Below are positions 45,700 to 55,661 of a stretch of 64,000 nt of DNA, one piece after another (within the stretch, counting starts at the first letter, position 1; each line of letters opens with the position of its first letter). The notes beneath the pieces are model-generated. The model was not told the origin of the DNA and made no database searches. It worked only from the letters and a program-made list of their open reading frames with translations. A program made the position numbers and the translations under genes. The stretch comes from Haloquadratum walsbyi J07HQW1 (GTDB lineage Archaea > Halobacteriota > Halobacteria > Halobacteriales > Haloferacaceae), in contig KE356560.1 in the NCBI GenBank assembly GCA_000415965.1, forward strand, positions 951,974 to 1,015,973, in the 5' to 3' direction.

Positions 45700-45996
45700 A
45701 GAGAAACAGATGTGTGGCACTGCCAGCATTCCATCCCGGAGTGTGCCCCGTCAATCTCCCAAGCAAGCGGACGCTTGTGGGAAGTTCCCTCGTTTACAGT
45801 CGAGAAGATGTCACAATGCGGTCGAAAATGTATCCAAGACAACTTAGACAATAATTTTCGACGATTCTGTGTAGATGCATCTTGACATGTCGTGGCATAT
45901 TCTTGAGAATGCGAAAGATGAAAGCCGCCAGACCAGACATGATTAGAGAGCGATGAGAATCCAAAACCGACACAACTGTCAGATTGAGGGACTTTT
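45700..45996. other. Debris between the MITE and trkA
   Basis: A hairpin-like CCCAAGC then GCTTGTGGG near 45757-45780 resembles IS605-type right ends, and the strand opposite has short open stretches but no gene. The first part of the gap (45290-45586) shows no gene either. Confidence 0.35.
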
Positions 45997-47334
45997 ATGC
46001 ATATAATTATTGTCGGTGCAGGGCAGGTGGGGTCGAGTATTGCTGCTGATCTCGCACCATCACACGATGTCATCGTCGTTGATTATGATGCAAGTCGCGT
46101 CGAAGAGCTGAATTACTCACTGGACGTGCTCGGAACCGTTGGCGATGGAACCTCTATGGGCACACTTGAAGATGCAGGTATCGACAAAGCTGATATGGTT
46201 ATTGCCTCGACTGACGACGATGAGACGAATATTGTTGTTTGTTCGACGGTCAAAGCAGTCGCGGACGCATTCACGATTGCCCGTGTGAAAGATACTGAGT
46301 ATCTCCGGACATGGCAGCGCTCCAATGGCGCGTTCGGTGTTGATTTTATGGTCTGTACGAATCTTCTCACCGCAGAGTCAATTGCTCGTATGATTGGACT
46401 CCCCGCTGCTCGGGATGTTGATCCTTTCGCGAACGGTGAGGTACAAATGGCAGAGTTCGAACTCAGCGAGGCGAGCCCAATCGCTGGACAGACAATCGCG
46501 TCAGCCGACCAATTCGAGTCGTTGACTTTTGCATCAATTTTGCGTGATGGCGCCGTTGAGATGCCGCGTGGTGAGACGACGCTTCACCCAGCAGACCGGG
46601 TTGTTGTTATTGGTTCGCCCGGGAGTGTCCAAGAATTCGCAAGCACTGTCGACCCCGAGGAAACAGCAGCCGATCCCGAGGAGGTCGTTATTATCGGTGG
46701 AACAAAAATCGGATATCATATCGCCCGGTTACTTGAAGCACAAGGCATTACTCCCCGAGTTATCGAACAAGAGGATGATCGTGCGCGTGAACTCGCAGAA
46801 AAGCTTCCTGCGTCAATCGTGATGCAGTCTGATCCGACTGATATTGAGTTTCTTGAGCGCGAGCGAGTTGGTGATGCAGATGTTGTCGTGACCGTGCTTG
46901 ATTCTGATGAGAGAAACCTCCTTGTTTCATTGTTAGCTTCTTTGATGGGTGTTGAACGAACAATTGCTGTAATTAATACGACTGAGTATGTCGACCTTTT
47001 CGAAACAGTCGGTGTCGATGTCGGACTCAGCCCACGTGAGGTGGTCGCCGAGGAAATCACACAGTTTACCCGCGAAGGTGATGCTGAAAATGTTGCGCTT
47101 ATTGAGTCCGATAAGGCTGAGGTGCTCGAAATTGAGATTGATAGAGATAGCATCCTTGCTGATCGCCCAATCCGTGATGCTATTAATGACCTCCCCGACG
47201 GGGTTGTTGTCGGTGCGATAACTCGAGATAATAAATTTATTACTCCTCGCGGTGACACGATGATCACAGTCGGTGACCGCGTTGTTGTCTTTGTCGATAC
47301 TGATGTGGTTGATGTCGCAGCACCGAAGCTGTGA
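45997..47334 (+). CDS. trkA: Trk potassium uptake regulatory protein TrkA
   Basis: Cytoplasmic NAD(H)/ATP-binding gating subunit of the Trk K+ channel; 445 residues, two complete TrkA-N/TrkA-C halves. The first Rossmann motif is MHIIIVGAGQVGSSIAADLA, the second EVVIIGGTKIGYHIARLLEA near 228. C-terminal domains are seen at AEFELSEASPIAGQTIASAD and LEIEIDRDSILADRPIRDAI. The gene lies 226 bp before trkH on the same strand; the pair supports K+ accumulation. Confidence 0.93.
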   Translation: MHIIIVGAGQVGSSIAADLAPSHDVIVVDYDASRVEELNYSLDVLGTVGDGTSMGTLEDAGIDKADMVIASTDDDETNIVVCSTVKAVADAFTIARVKDTEYLRTWQRSNGAFGVDFMVCTNLLTAESIARMIGLPAARDVDPFANGEVQMAEFELSEASPIAGQTIASADQFESLTFASILRDGAVEMPRGETTLHPADRVVVIGSPGSVQEFASTVDPEETAADPEEVVIIGGTKIGYHIARLLEAQGITPRVIEQEDDRARELAEKLPASIVMQSDPTDIEFLERERVGDADVVVTVLDSDERNLLVSLLASLMGVERTIAVINTTEYVDLFETVGVDVGLSPREVVAEEITQFTREGDAENVALIESDKAEVLEIEIDRDSILADRPIRDAINDLPDGVVVGAITRDNKFITPRGDTMITVGDRVVVFVDTDVVDVAAPKL

Positions 47335-47560
47335 GACAACACACTTAATCGTAACTAAACTAACTAGCATTATACAAACGGTTTCTTTACTGCCCATCAC
47401 TACCTATCCGATTATTATTATCTATATGCTATGTATCAGTTCGATTCGAATTAACCATGTTTACCATCGAATATTATCAGTATGAATCGGCTGTGTTTGT
47501 CCTTGCTAATCATTTCGAAAGCACTACACAAACTGCGCGAGAAATACAATTACATCCTTG

Positions 47561-49165
47561 ATGACAGTCCGTGTCGATTATAAAGCCAGTATTAGTCTTG
47601 TTGGGTTGGTGTTAAAATATCTCACCGTCCCACTAGTCATTCCGCTGGTCGTCGCACTCTGGTATGGAGAGTCAATTATGCCGTTTATTGCGACGATGAT
47701 CCTTACGGGAACTGTTGGATTTACGCTTGACCGGATCGATCACAATCCCGACATTCGACCACGCGAGGGACTGTTGATGGTTGCATTAACATGGATTGCG
47801 GTGACGATTGTCGGTGCAGTTCCATACCTCGTTGAGGCACATGGAGTACCCGGTGTTACCTCGGCGATTCACCCGACCTCAACGCTTGCAAATCCAGTGA
47901 ATGCACTTTTTGAAAGCATGAGTGGATTCACGACGACTGGAGCAACTGTCCTTGGTGACATCTCATTTTCCTCACATACCCGTTCAATTATGTTGTGGCG
48001 ACAACTTACTCAGTGGCTCGGTGGGATGGGAATTGTCGTGCTCGCAGTGGCAATCCTCCCGGAACTGTCAGTTGGTGGTGCACAACTAATGGAGACAGAA
48101 GCACCTGGCCCTGGTATCGAAAAACTCACACCGCGAATTGCTGAGACAGCACGCGCACTTTGGGTTGCATATTTAGGATTAACTGTTATTCAGGCAGGTC
48201 TCCTGTATGGGCTTTTCTTAACCGGGCTTGATCCACAGATGACACTTTATAATGCTGTCTCACACGCACTGACGACAATGCCAACTGGTGGATTTTCACC
48301 TGAGGCGCGGAGTATTGAGGCATTCAGTGCAGCCGCACAGTGGATTATTATCCCATTCATGATTGCTGCAGGTACTAACTTTGCGCTGTTTTGGCGCGCT
48401 GTCACCGGGAATCCTCGCCGATTGCTTGATGATTCAGAGTTCAAATTTTATCTTGGCGTTCTTGCGGCGCTCACCGCAGTATTAACCGGGGTCTTATTCT
48501 CGACACAGAGTCTGATTCCAAATCCACCTGCTGGCGGAACAGTTGAGACAGCGTATCTCGAGACACTCCGTTCAACCGTCCCCGGACAGTTTGAGCCTGC
48601 ACTCCGTGATGCCCTCTTCCAGATTGCTTCTATCGTCACGACAACTGGATACGCGAATGTTGATTTCAATGCGTGGCGAACACCAGCGCAGTATCTCCTC
48701 TTATTCGCGATGTTTATTGGTGGCTCTGCAGGGTCGACGGGTGGTGGAATTAAGATCGTTCGATGGTATATTATTCTCAAGACGGTTCGTCGAGAACTCT
48801 TCACGACTGCACATCCTGAGGCTATCAGACCGGTTCGACTTGGTGGACAGCCACTTGATGAACGAGCGGTTCGTGGAATCTACGCATTTACACTGTTATA
48901 CATTGTTACCTTCTTTATTGGTGCTGGACTATTAGCAATTGATGCATTTCGGGTCGGCGCCGATATCACCACATTAGAACTCCTCTCAGCAACCGCAGCA
49001 ACGCTCGGAAATGTTGGTCCAGGGTTCGGTTTCGTTGGACCGATGGGTAGTTATCTGTCATTTTCGCCTATCAGTAAGTTATTGATGGTTATACTGATGT
49101 GGATTGGTCGTCTGGAGATACTGCCAGTGATTGTGCTTTTAACCCCCGAATATTGGCAACAGTGA
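47561..49165 (+). CDS. trkH: Trk potassium transporter membrane subunit TrkH
   Basis: About 534 residues, 10 or more membrane helices with four pore loops: GFTTTGATVLGD, TTMPTGGFSPEA, IVTTTGYANVDFN and ATLGNVGPGFGFVG, each holding the selectivity glycine. The ATG at 47561 follows a TTG that would add one residue. TrkH imports K+ driven by membrane potential with TrkA bound inside. The last codons are followed directly by a tnpB remnant. Confidence 0.93.
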   Translation: MTVRVDYKASISLVGLVLKYLTVPLVIPLVVALWYGESIMPFIATMILTGTVGFTLDRIDHNPDIRPREGLLMVALTWIAVTIVGAVPYLVEAHGVPGVTSAIHPTSTLANPVNALFESMSGFTTTGATVLGDISFSSHTRSIMLWRQLTQWLGGMGIVVLAVAILPELSVGGAQLMETEAPGPGIEKLTPRIAETARALWVAYLGLTVIQAGLLYGLFLTGLDPQMTLYNAVSHALTTMPTGGFSPEARSIEAFSAAAQWIIIPFMIAAGTNFALFWRAVTGNPRRLLDDSEFKFYLGVLAALTAVLTGVLFSTQSLIPNPPAGGTVETAYLETLRSTVPGQFEPALRDALFQIASIVTTTGYANVDFNAWRTPAQYLLLFAMFIGGSAGSTGGGIKIVRWYIILKTVRRELFTTAHPEAIRPVRLGGQPLDERAVRGIYAFTLLYIVTFFIGAGLLAIDAFRVGADITTLELLSATAATLGNVGPGFGFVGPMGSYLSFSPISKLLMVILMWIGRLEILPVIVLLTPEYWQQ

Positions 49166-49450
49166 CATCCTCCCACGAGCGTGGGCTTCCCGAGGTTCTT
49201 CTATTACGTCGACTCGGATTGGCGGGAATCGAAGGTTTCGATTCCAACAGCGACGAGCAGTACCACGCCCCCGATTCTCCTCTGGACCGAATAATTCGGT
49301 AAGGACTCGGAGTTATCTGGTTGGTTAATTTCGGCGTGGGCGGGAGGCTCGCGTTGTGATTTCGACTGGAGCTCGTGATTGTGGTCGTAACTGTGGCAAA
49401 CACCAATCCAATCCAATCTAACTACCAAGTGTCCGTCTTACATCCACCAA
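49163..49450 (-). pseudogene. Orphan tnpB 3' end and right-end hairpin
   Basis: It begins at the trkH stop codon. GACATCCTCCCACGAGCGTG then GGCTTCCCGAG forms the right-end hairpin type of IS200/IS605 elements. On the minus strand the end reads NLGKPTLVGGCH, matching the C terminus of haloarchaeal TnpB proteins. ACTCGGAGTTA also recurs in the other relics. It probably supplies the trkH transcript end. The rest of the gap to 49622 is empty. Confidence 0.6.
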
Positions 49451-49622
49451 TCTGACAGTAGGGATTTGAACTGTCACTGTCCAGTGAAACTGAATGATGA
49501 CGGACGATTCACGAGAAAACTCGTAGGTTTTCTCGCCCTCCAGATCCTACAATCGCCTTTCTATCGTAATTATCTCCATATATGAGTACGAAGACGTTCG
49601 CAGGGACTGAGAAAAACCATCT

Positions 49623-51035
49623 TCACTCAACAGCCGCGGCTGTTCGGATAATTATCTCTTCAGCGAATGCAGGACCAATCACCTGGAACCCGACCGGCAG
49701 TCCATCGACCTCTCCTGCCGGCACTGAGACTGCAGGAAGATTGGCAAGATTAACCGGCACAGTATTTGCATCCATTAAATATAATTTGAGCGGGTCTTCA
49801 AGACTCTCACCAATCGCAGGAGGAAGCACAGGCATCGTGGGCGTCGCGAGAACATCAGCCGTCTCAAAAGCTGTTTCAAAATCCTGTTTTACCCACTCAC
49901 GTGCATCCTGTGCTTTTTCATAATATTTGTCGTGATATCCGGCTGAGAGCGCATATGTTCCCAAGAGAATGCGACGCTTGACTTCCTCACCGAAGCCAAC
50001 ATCCCGGACTGCGGCAAAGGAGTCATTCCAATTGCCGTCGTTCGCATCAATATCTTGCGTCGTCTCATTCGCTGTCTCAGCCGGTCCACCACCTGGTCCA
50101 TATCGAACGCCATCAAATCGTGCGAGATTCGATGACGCCTCTGACATCGCAATGACATAATACGCCTGCACTGCATGTTCAAGTGAGTCAAGTGAAACTT
50201 CGACAATCTCAACACCTTGTGATTCAAGATCAGCGATTACCGTATGGAATGTCTCAACAACGCGGTCATCAGCACCATCAAGAAGGTCAGTCACAACGCC
50301 AACGGTCATACCGGAAACATCTCCGTCGGCGGCTGCTGCATACGTTTTTGTCGTGGCTGGGTGCGATGATACCGTCTCTGTCTGTGTGTTTGAGTCTGAG
50401 TCTGAGTCTATCGGATCAACACGACTGATTGATGTTTCACCATTATCGAATCGTGTCGTTGCATCATGCGGGTCGGGACCCGCGATGACATCAAGCAGTT
50501 CAGCCGCCTCCTGGACGGTTGATGCGATTGGTCCAATTTGCTCAAGCGAGTTCGCATATGCAATGAGTCCATATCGTGAGACGAGTCCATATGTTGGTTT
50601 GATTCCAACGACACCACAGAATGCTGCTGGATTCCGAACCGAACCGCCTGTATCAGAACCAAGCGCAACATCGGCAGCACCACTCGCAACAGCAGCCGCA
50701 GATCCACCGGAGGAGCCACCAGGAACGTGACCAGTATCAACTGGATTCTTTGTTGGTCCGTACGCAGACGTTTCGGTCGTTCCACCCATTCCGAATTCAT
50801 CCATATTGGCTTTTCCAACAATCGTCGCCCCAGCTTGTTTCAGTCGTTCAACCACGGTTGCATCATATGGCGGAACATAATCCGATAGCATCGCTGATCC
50901 ACAAGTTGTCCGCACACCGGCAGTGCTAATATTATCCTTGACTGCAACTGTTACCCCATCCAGCGGTAATGTGTCCGTTTTGGATTTGACTTCTGGAGTA
51001 ATCTGCTCAGCAGTAATGAATGCGTTTAGGTCCAT
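49623..51035 (-). CDS. gatA: Aspartyl/glutamyl-tRNA(Asn/Gln) amidotransferase subunit A
   Basis: Amidase subunit of GatCAB, which turns misacylated Asp-tRNA(Asn) (in archaea mainly this, as GatDE handles Gln) into the amide form. 470 residues. The Ser-cis-Ser-Lys triad is visible: VAVKDN lysine, PGGSSGGSAAAVASG and GSDTGGSVRNPAAFCG serines. An acidic loop near 210-225 (DSDSDSNTQTE) is encoded by GAGTCT-type hexanucleotide repeats at 50391-50410 and is likely variable between strains. It starts 2 bp after the gatC stop. Confidence 0.93.
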   Translation of the reverse strand: MDLNAFITAEQITPEVKSKTDTLPLDGVTVAVKDNISTAGVRTTCGSAMLSDYVPPYDATVVERLKQAGATIVGKANMDEFGMGGTTETSAYGPTKNPVDTGHVPGGSSGGSAAAVASGAADVALGSDTGGSVRNPAAFCGVVGIKPTYGLVSRYGLIAYANSLEQIGPIASTVQEAAELLDVIAGPDPHDATTRFDNGETSISRVDPIDSDSDSNTQTETVSSHPATTKTYAAAADGDVSGMTVGVVTDLLDGADDRVVETFHTVIADLESQGVEIVEVSLDSLEHAVQAYYVIAMSEASSNLARFDGVRYGPGGGPAETANETTQDIDANDGNWNDSFAAVRDVGFGEEVKRRILLGTYALSAGYHDKYYEKAQDAREWVKQDFETAFETADVLATPTMPVLPPAIGESLEDPLKLYLMDANTVPVNLANLPAVSVPAGEVDGLPVGFQVIGPAFAEEIIIRTAAAVE

Positions 51036-51037
51036 TC

Positions 51038-51316
51038 CTATGATACCCGTGGACCTTTGAACTGCCCATCCTCACTCTCGGGTGCGTTCTGCAGTGCCTC
51101 TGATTGATCGAGGCTTTCGGTAACCTCGTCACGACGCATCACGTTGACAAGGTCTGGCTCATGTTCGATTGCTGGGACTTCATCAAGTGCATCAAAGTAT
51201 TCGAGTATATCCGCAAACTGTGTGGTGAAAGCATCAACCTCCTCCTCAGTGAGGTCAACCCGTGCCAACTCCGCGACGTGTTCTACCTCATCAGCGCCGA
51301 CGGCTGAGTCGTTCAT
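51038..51316 (-). CDS. gatC: Aspartyl/glutamyl-tRNA amidotransferase subunit C
   Basis: 92-residue belt subunit of GatCAB. The start MNDSAVGADEVEHVAELARV is at 51316; the longer frame upstream is not conserved. VDLTEEEVDAFTTQFADILE is the GatC signature. It ends QFKGPRVS, as in other archaeal members. It is transcribed first, then gatA. Confidence 0.9.
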   Translation of the reverse strand: MNDSAVGADEVEHVAELARVDLTEEEVDAFTTQFADILEYFDALDEVPAIEHEPDLVNVMRRDEVTESLDQSEALQNAPESEDGQFKGPRVS

Positions 51317-51474
51317 ATATCTGCGGTACCGTGGATTAGGAGTAAGGGTTTCGGTGTGTGCAGGGACGAAAATACGGGTGCATCCTGCCGTGAGTTCGCT
51401 GATCATTCCCTGTTGTACGAACTCTGGTCTTTTCGATGTTCGCGTTGATTTTACCCGCAGTCGTGGTCATATCC

Positions 51475-51490
51475 GCATCCGCATCCACAC
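51475..51490. repeat. CGCATC-type hexamer run in the gatC-tfb gap
   Basis: The gap 51317-51633 between the divergent gatC and tfb genes shows a short CCGCATCCGCATCC run and otherwise only AT-rich promoter-like sequence. I see no gene in it. Confidence 0.5.
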
Positions 51491-51633
51491 ATCCAAATCC
51501 AGACCACAGATATTCGCCTTCCTTATCGAGAGTGAATCGAGAGTGAGGGATGATCCGGCCGCCAGATATATATCATATTCGGGCGACTTTATGAGTAGAG
51601 AAACGAACTGTTTATTCCGTTTTCTCACCTGTT

Positions 51634-52674
51634 ATGACTAACAATAGTCACCATTCCTCAGCCGCCACGCGCGCACGCGCAAGGAAACCAGATGAGCGCA
51701 CGGAGGGTGCTCAACAAGATACAGATACAACTGTGTCCGATGAGACGACGCAGTCTACAGAATCGACAGAAAACGTCCGTTGTCCAGAGTGTGATTCGCG
51801 TCATCTTATTACAGATGATGAACGGGGTGAGACTGTCTGTTCGGACTGTGGGCTTGTTGTTGATGAGGACTCAATCGATCGTGGTCCTGAGTGGCGTGCG
51901 TTTGACAGTGCTGAACGTGATCGGAAGTCTCGCGTTGGCGCCCCGACAACGAATCTCATGCATGATAAGGGCTTATCGACAAACATTGGCTGGCAGGATA
52001 AAGACGCATATGGAAACTCCTTATCATCGACCCAGCGTCAGAAGATGCAGCGACTTCGGACATGGAATGAACGGTTCCGGACGCGGGACTCAAAAGAACG
52101 GAATCTCAAACAAGCTCTTGGTGAGGTTGACCGAATGGCATCGGCTCTTGGGCTCCCTGAAAATGTTCGTGAAACGGCTTCTGTGATCTATCGACGGGCG
52201 CTCGATGAAGAGTTATTACCTGGTCGGTCAATTGAGGGCGTTGCGACTGCATCGCTCTATGCTGCTGCTCGACAAGCCGGGACGCCACGGTCACTCGATG
52301 AGATCACGAACGTCTCACGAGTGGGTCGCGACGAGATTGCGCGCACATATCGGTATGTCGTGCGCGAGCTCAAACTCCAAATCAAACCGGCTGACCCCGA
52401 ACAGTATGTGCCGCGATTTGCCTCCGATCTTGACCTCTCGGATGAATCTGAGCGACGCGCTCGCCAACTCCTTCGCAGTGCGAAAGAGCAAGGTGTTCAT
52501 TCAGGGAAGTCTCCGGTTGGTCTCGCAGCAGCAGCCGTGTATGCTGCATCACTGCTTATCAATGAGAAAGTAACACAAAAAGAGGTCAGTAGTGTCGCAA
52601 ACATCTCTGAGGTGACAATCCGTAACCGATATCACGAACTGCTTGAGGCGGAGGAACAACTCTCGACTGCGTGA
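51634..52674 (+). CDS. tfb: Transcription initiation factor TFB
   Basis: Archaeal TFIIB homologue that bridges TBP on the TATA box and RNA polymerase. 346 residues. The N-terminal 45 residues are a disordered Thr/Ser/Glu tail. The zinc ribbon has C50-x2-C53 and C69-x2-C72 (CPECDSRH, CSDCGLV). The B-finger/linker follows (GPEWRAFDSAERDRKSRVGA). Two cyclin repeats are at about 140-235 and 240-340 (SIEGVATASLYAAARQAGTP and SPVGLAAAAVYAASLLINE). Haloarchaea carry many TFBs, so the number is not assigned. Confidence 0.95.
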   Translation: MTNNSHHSSAATRARARKPDERTEGAQQDTDTTVSDETTQSTESTENVRCPECDSRHLITDDERGETVCSDCGLVVDEDSIDRGPEWRAFDSAERDRKSRVGAPTTNLMHDKGLSTNIGWQDKDAYGNSLSSTQRQKMQRLRTWNERFRTRDSKERNLKQALGEVDRMASALGLPENVRETASVIYRRALDEELLPGRSIEGVATASLYAAARQAGTPRSLDEITNVSRVGRDEIARTYRYVVRELKLQIKPADPEQYVPRFASDLDLSDESERRARQLLRSAKEQGVHSGKSPVGLAAAAVYAASLLINEKVTQKEVSSVANISEVTIRNRYHELLEAEEQLSTA

Positions 52675-53099
52675 ACTACCACAGGCGTGGGTGCCTCTAT
52701 AGCTTCGTTATGATTTCTGGCATAAAGCCAGTGACCGGAAGCGAACGCGAACACGAATGCGAATTTTACTCCTGCGGAGACCCGCGTGGAACCGTCACAC
52801 CTGAATATACCGCGTTCGCCACCTTCCCTGACAGAGATCGTCTGTTATAGCTAACGGTAGCGGATGTGGGTATGGGTATAATTATAATTATGTATGTGAA
52901 TCCAGGTGTTGCTATTTTTATCCTGAAATATTGATACTGTCAGTTCATACATAGGAGGCGCCCTGATACTCAAACTACCATATGTGTCGCATCCACGTTA
53001 TATCGCTAACAGTAAAATAAGGAATCTTTGTTCGATAACTACAGGAGTCGTCTACCCCAGAAGCACCTGAATCAAGTACCTCACAACGGAGTACACATT
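52675..53099. other. Gap after tfb, no gene
   Basis: It begins with a hairpin-like CCACAGGCGTGGG right after the tfb stop, which may be a transcript end or an IS605-type end scrap. An imperfect GCGAAC hexamer run lies around 52740-52760. I see no coding frame. The last 60 bp are AT-rich promoter sequence for the next gene. Confidence 0.4.
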
Positions 53100-53576
53100 A
53101 TGGAGACTACGCGGCACTTTACGACGACCGTATATATTGTTGAGGATGATGCAACAGCACTACACCATCATGAAGCACTTGGAATTCGTATCCCTCCTGG
53201 GGGGCATATCGACCGTGATGAGCTCCCGCACGAAGCTGGACTCCGTGAGGTCTATGAGGAAACCGGACTTAATGCGGAACTCATTCATACGCCAGCAGCG
53301 GTCGATGCACCTGCCGGAAAAGCACTTCCACACCCACGATACCAGATGCTTTATGATGTGAATACCCATCCGGATGGAACAGTCAGTCATCAACACATTG
53401 ATCATGTGTATTATGCGCGGGTTAATAGTCGCTCAATTACCCCAACGGAGCCTGATGAAGCTCCGCCATCAGCGTGGGAATGGTATGAGAAAACGGATCT
53501 CACAACGAGCGAGCTTGATCCTGATACCATTCGGCTAGCACATGAGGCTATCGATGCTGCCCAAGCGTGCGATTGA
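53100..53576 (+). CDS. Nudix hydrolase
   Basis: 158 residues; hydrolyses a nucleoside diphosphate linked to another group, substrate unknown. The Nudix box is complete: GGHIDRDELPHEAGLREVYE then ETGL (G-x5-E-x7-REVYEE-x-GL) near 37-60, with the metal-binding glutamates. The start METTRHFTTTVYIVEDD is used; the frame is open 24 codons upstream, but those are AT-rich promoter-like sequence. Confidence 0.88.
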   Translation: METTRHFTTTVYIVEDDATALHHHEALGIRIPPGGHIDRDELPHEAGLREVYEETGLNAELIHTPAAVDAPAGKALPHPRYQMLYDVNTHPDGTVSHQHIDHVYYARVNSRSITPTEPDEAPPSAWEWYEKTDLTTSELDPDTIRLAHEAIDAAQACD

Positions 53577-53717
53577 ATCGTGTGATGACATCCCTTGGTG
53601 AGTCGTTCACTGTCAGATTTCATATAACTGCGATCAAAATCTCATATTTCATCCCGAGCGACTGATTCCAACAGACCGAGACAGACCCTGTCAAACTTTG
53701 AGACAAACCACACTTAA

Positions 53718-53834
53718 CAGTCAGTGGTGCTCTGAACACCGGGCATATCTGAACTCACACTCATCTCACCTGGAACGCCTCTGTGGGTGTTCTGCTTCAT
53801 GTTCGAATAACGACAATCACATTACCAACAACTG
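53718..53834 (+). mobile_element. MITE copy 5 (117 bp)
   Basis: It starts CAGTCAGTGGTGCTCTGAA and ends CACATTACCAACAACTG. The centre has GGAACGCC against GGGTGTTCTGC. The flanks TTAA and TAGA are not a duplication. It lies in the 448-bp gap after the Nudix gene, which otherwise holds nothing. Confidence 0.7.
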
Positions 53835-54024
53835 TAGACACTACTCTGATATCGATTGGGTCATTCCTCCGCTGGGAGATGACTGAGTTGAGCAGAGCAC
53901 ACACACTCAAAGCGGTGCAATTATTTATTTCATATCCGTTATCCATGCGGAAATAAAAGATCGTATTCTCTTGCTTACATGAAGCATACATAGTACTGAT
54001 GTTCGGGGAGTTTGTACCCTATAT

Positions 54025-55065
54025 ATGACAGTCGACGTCCATCAGATCCAACTTGGCAACGCAGTATTCGAAGGAGAAAATAATGCATATTTACTGGACG
54101 GCGATGTCACCACACTCATTGATGTTGGTATCGCGACCGCGGAAACCCGAGCGGAACTTGAGGCTGAGCTGACTACCGCTGGGGTCTCAATATCATCAAT
54201 CGATCAAATTCTCTTAACTCACTGGCATGCTGATCATACAGGTCTTGCCGGGGAGATTCAAGCCGCTTCAGGAGCCACAGTCCGTGCACATGCCGATGAC
54301 GCAGATATCATCGCAACCGGGACAGACTCAACAAAACGACATGAGATGCGACGGCAGCGACTTGAGGAATGGGGTGTTCCGGCAGCAAAACAAGATGAGT
54401 TAGTGTCATTTCTTGACCGGTTCGGTGGAATCGGTGGTGAGGCAGTTGATATCAATCCAGTGACCGATGGAGAGACAATTTCTGCTGGAGATATCGAATT
54501 GACTGTTATGCATCTACCAGGACATACAGCAGGTCATGTTGGATATCAATATGAGAATCAATCCAATCAATTCGCGTTTGTTGGTGATGTGATTCTTCCA
54601 GAGTATACACCGAATATTGGTGGTGCAGACCTTCGAGTTGAGTCTCCAATTAAGACATATCTCAACAGTCTTGATCGTCTGTCGAGAGCAGAATGTGAGT
54701 ACGTATGGCCTGGTCACAGAGAGCGCATTACCGACCCAGCGAGTCGAGTTAATGCGATTCGGACACATCATATCGAACGGACACAGCGATTATACGATGT
54801 CCTCACCGAGTGCGATACCGCAGATGTATGGCGCGTCAGTGCTGCATTATTTGGTGAACTCGAAACAATTCATATCTTACACGGACCTGGGGAGGCATTT
54901 GCCCATTTGATGTGTCTCGTTGAGGCTGGCATCGTAGAGCACGTTGAAAAAGATACGAAAGCTGAAACCACGCAGAAAAAACAGGGTCAACAGTATCAGC
55001 TTGTGGATCCTGAATCAGCAAATAACATTGAGATTGAGACATTCCTTTCAGAGACGAAATACTGA
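54025..55065 (+). CDS. Metallo-beta-lactamase fold hydrolase
   Basis: 346 residues. The zinc-binding motif THWHADHTG is at 63-71, with further ligands in [19 protein letters not shown] and WPGHRE. The C-terminal 80 residues ([20 protein letters not shown] onward) form a winged-helix-like extension seen in LACTB2/RNase-like and thioesterase-like branches. Substrate not known; hydroxyacyl-glutathione-like or RNA substrates are the usual options. rpoL starts 26 bp downstream. Confidence 0.85.
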   Translation: MTVDVHQIQLGNAVFEGENNAYLLDGDVTTLIDVGIATAETRAELEAELTTAGVSISSIDQILLTHWHADHTGLAGEIQAASGATVRAHADDADIIATGTDSTKRHEMRRQRLEEWGVPAAKQDELVSFLDRFGGIGGEAVDINPVTDGETISAGDIELTVMHLPGHTAGHVGYQYENQSNQFAFVGDVILPEYTPNIGGADLRVESPIKTYLNSLDRLSRAECEYVWPGHRERITDPASRVNAIRTHHIERTQRLYDVLTECDTADVWRVSAALFGELETIHILHGPGEAFAHLMCLVEAGIVEHVEKDTKAETTQKKQGQQYQLVDPESANNIEIETFLSETKY

Positions 55066-55090
55066 AACAGTGGCATCAAAAAGTACGAAT

Positions 55091-55381
55091 ATGGAACTCC
55101 GGGTTATTGAACGAACAGACACCGAACTCCGTATTGAAATTGCTGGTGAAGATCATACATTCATGAATGTCATCAAGGGAGCATTGCTCCAGACCGATGG
55201 GGTTGCGGCTGCAACATATGATGTTAACCCAGAGCAATCGGGAGGGCAGACTGAGCCGGTCCTTTCAATTCAGACAGAACCTGACGCGGATATTGACCCG
55301 CTTGATGCCCTTGGTGATGCATCACGACAAGTACAGACGACGGTTGATGACTTTACAGCTGCATTTACTGCGGCACTTTAA
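55091..55381 (+). CDS. rpo11: RNA polymerase subunit Rpo11 (L)
   Basis: 96-residue assembly subunit that pairs with Rpo3. [20 protein letters not shown] then [18 protein letters not shown] is the family motif. The start is ATG 55091, in a frame different from the upstream gene. Length and acidic composition fit haloarchaeal members. Gap to hisF (280 bp) is empty. Confidence 0.92.
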   Translation: MELRVIERTDTELRIEIAGEDHTFMNVIKGALLQTDGVAAATYDVNPEQSGGQTEPVLSIQTEPDADIDPLDALGDASRQVQTTVDDFTAAFTAAL

Positions 55382-55661
55382 CCGTCTCATTGACGCTCTT
55401 TCGATATTTTATGATTGGACAGAAAGAATTCACCAGGATGTGACCCTGTCCATTCTTGTCAACTTGATTTTTCTCGAAAGAAAGCAGAAAGAAGAAAGCG
55501 AGGAGACGAACACTCCAAGTATTATCTCGGTCCCGACAGCATCAGTCTGTTGTGTGAACAGTTGTTGATACCTCCAAGACACCTCCAGATAATGTCTCAC
55601 GGCTCTCAGATGATGTCGGTATCACGATTGTGGTTGCAATTGTGGTCGTGATATTGATATC

